From a bacterium (GTDB taxonomy: Bacteria; Bacteroidota; Bacteroidia; Flavobacteriales; Schleiferiaceae), in contig WGMI01000003.1 of NCBI GenBank assembly GCA_016125155.1, forward strand, positions 62,001 through 126,000: DNA of 64,000 nt. The letters are read 5' to 3'. Below the pieces are notes generated by a model. That model was not told the DNA's origin. It was given only the letters and a program-made list of their open reading frames with translations, and searched no databases. A program made the position numbers and the translations under genes. This document shows positions 59,355 through 64,000 of this stretch, one piece after another (positions within the stretch are counted from its first letter, which is position 1; each line of letters starts with the position of its first letter).

Positions 59355-59586
59355 TCCTGACCATCAGGTCGTCGATTCTTCTACCGTAATCCTTGATCCC
59401 CATTGGGCGACATGCCCCGTTCAACAGGGTATATCGCACGTCAAAAGCTACACATACCCCGCGCTTCCCTTCACTCTGCGACCTCTAACTTCCCCTACTG
59501 TGTACTACAATCGCTAAACATCGCCAACCTGTTCCACAGCCGTTTGGGTCAAGCATCTTCATCTTAGGCCTCCCAGAACCCGCCCT

Positions 59587-59871
59587 TTACAACACCCTAG
59601 GCACCCTGAAATAGCCCCCGTCCGAGTTCTCCGAATTCCGCAAGGCCTCGGCCGGTTCCATGGGTTCTGAAGGTCGGTCTTCGCGCAGCGGTTGCCCTTC
59701 TTCGTTCAAATAGACCAGGGGTTCGATCCCTTCGAGATCGAGGGTCTGAATGCGCTGCACAAACCCGAGCATCTTGTCGAAGTCGTTCACCATGGCGTCC
59801 AATTCGGCCCCGGTAAATTCCAACCGGGCCAAGTGGGCCAATTTCTCTACGTCTTCTTTTTCGATCCTCAT
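59587..59871 (-). CDS. gatC: Asp-tRNA(Asn)/Glu-tRNA(Gln) amidotransferase subunit C
   Basis: EKLAHLARLEFTGAELDAMVNDFDKMLGFVQRIQTLDLEGIEPLVYLNE ... LREDRPSE. Confidence 0.95.
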   Translation of the reverse strand: MRIEKEDVEKLAHLARLEFTGAELDAMVNDFDKMLGFVQRIQTLDLEGIEPLVYLNEEGQPLREDRPSEPMEPAEALRNSENSDGGYFRVPRVL

Positions 59872-60602
59872 TCTGCCGCCTCGAGATGATGTTCTATGAT
59901 ACTCCGAATGCGCTGTTTCATTTCCCGAACGGCCTCCGCTTCAGCACCCAACGGCCACTCGAGCCGTCCAATTCGAGCCCGGAGACGCATGGGGCGCCCT
60001 TCGTACAGCGCATACGGAAAGGCGCGTTTGTTGTCGACAAAGGTAATAGGCAAAATAGGGATGCCATTGCGAACCGAGAGCCGAAACGCCCCCTCTTTAA
60101 AGGGTGCCAGTCGAATGTGTGGGTCGGGCACGCCCCCCTCGGGATAAATGCATACGCCCAAACCCGCGGACAGGCGTCGGTCCGCTTCGAGAAACGAGCG
60201 ATGACTCGAAGCCCTGGAGCTGCGATCGACCAAAATATTGGTGCGGCGATAAAAAAACCCGAACAAAGGGATGCGGGCCAATTCTATTTTACCGATGAAT
60301 AAAAACGGGGCGTCGACGAGCAAAAATGTACACAAGATGTCGATCATCGAGGTGTGGTTGGCCACCACGATACACGGTTCTTTGCGGTCTTCCGGAGCTT
60401 CGTACACCGCGCGAAGCCGGAATCCCATGGACCATAGGACGCAACGCGCCCACGCCCGACACAAGCGGAAAAACCAGGGATAGTCGCGTTCTCGCAAGGT
60501 CGATGCCAACAAAAACGGGAACAATACGGCAATGACCAGCGCGTTGACGACAACGAACCAGGCCTTCCAACACAGCACTCCCAGCCGTTGTATGCGCTTC
60601 AC
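59868..60602 (-). CDS. 1-acyl-sn-glycerol-3-phosphate acyltransferase (PlsC family)
   Basis: VVANHTSMIDILC (H-x4-D), YPEGGVPDPHIRLAPFKEGAFRLSV. Confidence 0.92.
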   Translation of the reverse strand: MKRIQRLGVLCWKAWFVVVNALVIAVLFPFLLASTLRERDYPWFFRLCRAWARCVLWSMGFRLRAVYEAPEDRKEPCIVVANHTSMIDILCTFLLVDAPFLFIGKIELARIPLFGFFYRRTNILVDRSSRASSHRSFLEADRRLSAGLGVCIYPEGGVPDPHIRLAPFKEGAFRLSVRNGIPILPITFVDNKRAFPYALYEGRPMRLRARIGRLEWPLGAEAEAVREMKQRIRSIIEHHLEAAE

Positions 60603-60635
60603 ACGGCAAAATTAGGGGGTACAACCCCCCAAAAC

Positions 60636-60643
60636 TACTTTTG
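60636..60643 (+). promoter_or_regulatory. -7-like box TACTTTTG upstream of trpS
   Basis: Matches TAnnTTTG; adjacent GGGGGTacaACCCCC inverted repeat at 60615-60629. Confidence 0.4.
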
Positions 60644-60664
60644 GCCGCAAACCCGCCCATCTCC

Positions 60665-61636
60665 ATGAAGCGCATTCTCACCGGCATTCAAAGTACTGGC
60701 CGCCCCCATTTGGGCAACTTGCTCGGGGCCATCTTGCCTGCCATTGAAGAGAGCCGACTTCCGAATCGGTCTTCGTTCTTTTTTGTGGCCGATTTGCATT
60801 CGGTGACCACCATCAAACAAGCCGAGCTGCGCAGCATCAACGGACATGCGGTGGCGGCCGCCTGGTTGGGCTGCGGTTTCGACCCCGATCGAAATACCTT
60901 TTACCGACAAAGCGATGTGCCCGAGGTCGCCGAATTTGCCTGGTATTTGGGCTGTTTTACCCCCTTTCCCATGCTCGCCAATGCGCATTCGTTTAAAGAC
61001 AAGAGCGAGCGGCTCAGCGATGTCAATGCAGGTCTTTTTACCTATCCTGTATTGATGGCTGCAGATATTCTGATGTACGATGCCGATCAGGTTCCCGTGG
61101 GCAAGGACCAGATTCAACACCTTGAAATGACCCGGGACATCGCCCAGACCGTCAATCGGGTCCTCGGGACCGATGTACTCAGGCTGCCCGAAGCCCAATT
61201 GCGCGAATCCACCAAAACGGTTCCCGGTACCGACGGGCAAAAAATGAGCAAGAGCTATGGCAACATGATCGATGTGTTTGCCTCCGAAAAAGAACTCAAA
61301 AAACAAATCGGTTCCATCGTAACCGACAGCACCCCGCTCGAAGACCCCAAAAACCCAGACCAAGACACTGTTTTTGCGCTCTACGCGCTCTTGGCCACCC
61401 CCGAACAAACCGCCTATCTCCGCACTCGATACGAAGCGGGAAACTTTGGATATGGACACGCCAAAAGCGAACTGCTCGGTCTCATTCTCGACCGGTTTGC
61501 CCAAGAACGTTCGGAATTCGATCGCTGGATGAACGCCCCCTCCGATTTGGAAGCCGTGCTCAAAACCGGGGCGCAAAAAGCCAGAGTTGTGGCCAAAGAA
61601 GTCCGTGAACGGTTGCGTAGCGCGCTAGGTTTCTGA
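60665..61636 (+). CDS. trpS: tryptophanyl-tRNA synthetase
   Basis: TGIQSTGRPHLGNLLGAI, DADQVPVGKDQIQHLEMTRDIAQ, KMSKSYGN. Confidence 0.96.
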   Translation: MKRILTGIQSTGRPHLGNLLGAILPAIEESRLPNRSSFFFVADLHSVTTIKQAELRSINGHAVAAAWLGCGFDPDRNTFYRQSDVPEVAEFAWYLGCFTPFPMLANAHSFKDKSERLSDVNAGLFTYPVLMAADILMYDADQVPVGKDQIQHLEMTRDIAQTVNRVLGTDVLRLPEAQLRESTKTVPGTDGQKMSKSYGNMIDVFASEKELKKQIGSIVTDSTPLEDPKNPDQDTVFALYALLATPEQTAYLRTRYEAGNFGYGHAKSELLGLILDRFAQERSEFDRWMNAPSDLEAVLKTGAQKARVVAKEVRERLRSALGF

Positions 61637-61645
61637 AACTTGCGC

Positions 61646-62119
61646 TCATTGTTCCGCGTGGAACCTCGACGCGGGGCGCAACATTTCTCGATGCAGAATG
61701 CCGTCTTCCCAAACGTACGGCCCTTCGGCCTCAAAGCCGTATTGGGCATAGAAATGCAACAGATAGGCCTGGGCCAAAATGCGCACAGATACGGGTCCGA
61801 ATCGGCGGTATACTTCCTGTAAAGCCGAAGTGGTAAGCCGATGCGCCAACCCCCCTCCCCGGGCTTCTGTGGCCACCGCAATGCGCCCAATCGAGGCCTC
61901 GGCGTATTGGGTGCCTGGCGGAAGAACCCGCACACAGCCCGAGGGAGGCTGGCCGATCCAAGCGTGAAAAGCCACCGGATCGTACACATCCGCGTCGACG
62001 TATGCGCTGTTTTGGTACAGGACGAACACCTGCTGTCTCAGGCGATAATAGGCGTGGATTTCGCCCGGACTCAAGTCATCCCAGGCTCGAAACTCCAGCT
62101 TGGGTTCGGTGGATTTCAT
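61646..62119 (-). CDS. GNAT family N-acetyltransferase (ElaA-like)
   Basis: LSPGEIHAYYRLRQQVFVLYQNSAYVDADVYD ... IGRIAVATEARGGGLAHRL. Confidence 0.9.
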   Translation of the reverse strand: MKSTEPKLEFRAWDDLSPGEIHAYYRLRQQVFVLYQNSAYVDADVYDPVAFHAWIGQPPSGCVRVLPPGTQYAEASIGRIAVATEARGGGLAHRLTTSALQEVYRRFGPVSVRILAQAYLLHFYAQYGFEAEGPYVWEDGILHREMLRPASRFHAEQ

Positions 62120-62130
62120 GGGTTAAAAGT

Positions 62131-62162
62131 AAAATCCCCAGGGCGGTACGCTCCCGGGGATC
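62131..62162. terminator. hairpin between convergently oriented region ends, possible terminator
   Basis: ATCCCCaGGGcggtacgCTCccGGGGAT; upstream of GNAT start, downstream of the beta-barrel stop. Confidence 0.45.
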
Positions 62163-62184
62163 TGTACCTCCTTATAGGAATGCC

Positions 62185-63345
62185 CTAGAACGACCAGCCT
62201 ACCGTGAGCGCCAAATTCCGGTACTCAGGCGCCTTATCCATGTCAAAGAAGGGGTTGAGGTCGTACTGAGCCGTGATCTTGAAACTGTTGAACCCGACCT
62301 GGGCCAACAAGCCATAACGCCATGGGTTGGCATAGAAATCACCCCTCAATTCTTCTCGGGCATCGTCATTCTGGGCATCAGAGAATTTGATTTCGCGCTT
62401 GAAGTAGGTGCACAACCCCCCATAGCCCCCGAGTCCGAGGGTAAAAGCCTTGTCCATTCCCCCATCGCTCAGATCGAGTTGGAACATGACAGGGATGTTC
62501 AGATAACCGTTGCGGTACTCCGTATGCTTGACGTTGTATTCCGCATCAGCCTCGGTAAAATAGACGCTGTCCTGGGCCTTGGCAATGATGTTCTTTCCGC
62601 GGAGCGTGAAGTCGTGCCAGGTATAAGACAGGCCATATTTGATGTAGAACTTGCTTTCGGGACTGCCCAAACGCGTTTTCCAATGCACCCCGAATTCGTA
62701 GATGTTCGATTTCCACACATCGAGTTCCCCCTTGCCCCCAATGGGTTTGAAATCGGAGTCGTAGAGATTGTTGATGCCGAGGTGAAAGTCAACCAGTACA
62801 TTGGTCTTTCTGGGGCTGTTCTTTTTATCATACCAGTCCCACTCAAAATCGTCTTCGTCCATATCGAAGTCAAAAATCTCGACGTCATTGGTGTCGGATT
62901 GATCGTAACGGCGGGCCTCTTCTTCCCAACGGCGCGCCCAGGCCTCCGATTCGCCTTCGCCCATTTGATCGGCTTTCTGGCTCATTTCCTCTGCATCGCG
63001 CTCCATTTGCTCTTCGATGCGTTCGAGCTCTTTTTCGGTTTCTTCGACAATTTGAGCGCGCGCCTTTTGGGCTGCTTCCAAAGTCATTTGGCCTTCCGCC
63101 AATTGGCGGTTTACTTCCGCCATTTTTTCGTTTTGGCGCTGTACGGCCTTTTGCATTTCGAGCGCCGACTCCTTCATGCGCTCCGCGAGGAGTTCAAGCT
63201 CTTTGGCGTCTTTCGACATCAGGGTGATTTCCTTTTCCTCCCCGGCGTGTTCGCTCTGGGTCGTGTCTACCTGGGCGCGGGAGCTCAAGCCCGTGGCTGT
63301 AAGCAAAGTACCGCACAACAGGGCTTTGATCGCTGCATTCTTCAT
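62185..63345 (-). CDS. coiled-coil plus PorT-like outer-membrane beta-barrel protein
   Basis: Signal peptide, roughly 130-residue charged helical region, acidic linker EIFDFDMDEDDFEWDWYD, C-terminal beta-barrel ending in VGWSF. Confidence 0.78.
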   Translation of the reverse strand: MKNAAIKALLCGTLLTATGLSSRAQVDTTQSEHAGEEKEITLMSKDAKELELLAERMKESALEMQKAVQRQNEKMAEVNRQLAEGQMTLEAAQKARAQIVEETEKELERIEEQMERDAEEMSQKADQMGEGESEAWARRWEEEARRYDQSDTNDVEIFDFDMDEDDFEWDWYDKKNSPRKTNVLVDFHLGINNLYDSDFKPIGGKGELDVWKSNIYEFGVHWKTRLGSPESKFYIKYGLSYTWHDFTLRGKNIIAKAQDSVYFTEADAEYNVKHTEYRNGYLNIPVMFQLDLSDGGMDKAFTLGLGGYGGLCTYFKREIKFSDAQNDDAREELRGDFYANPWRYGLLAQVGFNSFKITAQYDLNPFFDMDKAPEYRNLALTVGWSF

Positions 63346-63989
63346 GGTTCCGGGGTTGTTTGAGGTTGATCCGCTCTGGGGCGGGGTTGGTTGAAACGCT
63401 TGCTGAGATCGCGCTGCATGGCGAACAATTCGCGGACGGGCTTTCGCAGTTCTTCGAGCGGCAGTTGGGGCTTGGGGGCCGTTTCGATCGGCTCGCCCCG
63501 CAGCAACTGAACAATACTGCGAGCCGCATAGGTCTTGAGCTGTTCGTCGTAGGGCTCGACTTCTTCAATTTCAAGAGGGGCAATCACATCTTCCGCGTTC
63601 GGCAATATCAGCTTAAAGCGAATGGGGGATTCGGGTACAGTCAAAGGCGGAAGTCCCAGCGCGTTCAAGGCCAACCGCTCCATAGGCGCAGAGGTTCCCT
63701 CTGTTGGGGGGTCTGTCTGGGCCGTCTTACTTCCTGTCCTTTTCGGGGCAGCTCTCCAGCCCCGGGGGTCCGGAGAGCTGAGGACGGGTTGAACCGGGAG
63801 GGCTTTTGGCACCGAGGAGGGTTCTTTGGCGGTCGGCGCTTCGGTCGTAGAAAGGGCTGGACGCGCTGCCGGAATCCCCGCTTCTTGAACCACGTTCAAC
63901 ACGGGTCGGTCCGAATAAAAACCGTACTGAGCCAGCCATCCCCCGAGGCCGATCATCAGTAAAAAACCCGCAACTCGGGTCCAAGACAT
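63342..63989 (-). CDS. single-TM hypothetical protein (possible anti-sigma-type partner)
   Basis: N-terminal TM segment RVAGFLLMIGLGGWLAQYGF, Pro/Ala-rich middle, ATGA overlap with the downstream barrel gene; upstream region outside window. Confidence 0.6.
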   Translation of the reverse strand: MSWTRVAGFLLMIGLGGWLAQYGFYSDRPVLNVVQEAGIPAARPALSTTEAPTAKEPSSVPKALPVQPVLSSPDPRGWRAAPKRTGSKTAQTDPPTEGTSAPMERLALNALGLPPLTVPESPIRFKLILPNAEDVIAPLEIEEVEPYDEQLKTYAARSIVQLLRGEPIETAPKPQLPLEELRKPVRELFAMQRDLSKRFNQPRPRADQPQTTPEP

Positions 63990-64000
63990 CCGCGCTGGTG

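Noticed and set aside
1-64000. Mobile elements, integrases, phage genes, toxin-antitoxin or defence islands
   Set aside because: No transposase, recombinase, restriction, CBASS, retron or phage-type ORF recognised anywhere in the window.

Overview
Gene-dense chromosomal window from a member of Bacteroidota. The lineage is inferred from a T9SS-type C-terminal sorting domain, GEVED/LruC/DUF3078 families, an asnS-rpoN pair and TAnnTTTG-type -7 promoter boxes. Most content is housekeeping: rpoN, asnS, a TetR-controlled TolC/HlyD/RND efflux operon, a compact dxs, a mutS2-like gene, lysS, lipB, xth, panD, radA, glyS, a CtpA-like protease, dCMP deaminase, tRNA-Leu(CAA), prs-rplY-pth, gatC, plsC and trpS. 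Accessory or less typical content includes a Cys/His-rich secreted protein + HMA protein + TonB receptor operon facing a SCO gene, a 2016-aa modular T9SS surface protein, a roughly 1100-aa SprA-like outer-membrane protein, and a two-gene LruC unit. I found no transposase, CRISPR array, rRNA or phage module. The best non-annotated signals are: (1) a 1.18-kb convergent non-coding region (58405-59586) with three hairpin elements sharing an invariant TTCGGATTGCGG core and apparently covarying stems, plus other hairpins; (2) a perfect 11-8-11 inverted repeat that is very likely the TetR operator of the efflux operon; (3) a structured leader or sRNA-like segment with a terminator upstream of glyS; (4) the Cys-rich metal operon. 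All calls come from reading the sequence and the supplied ORF track; no database search was possible.
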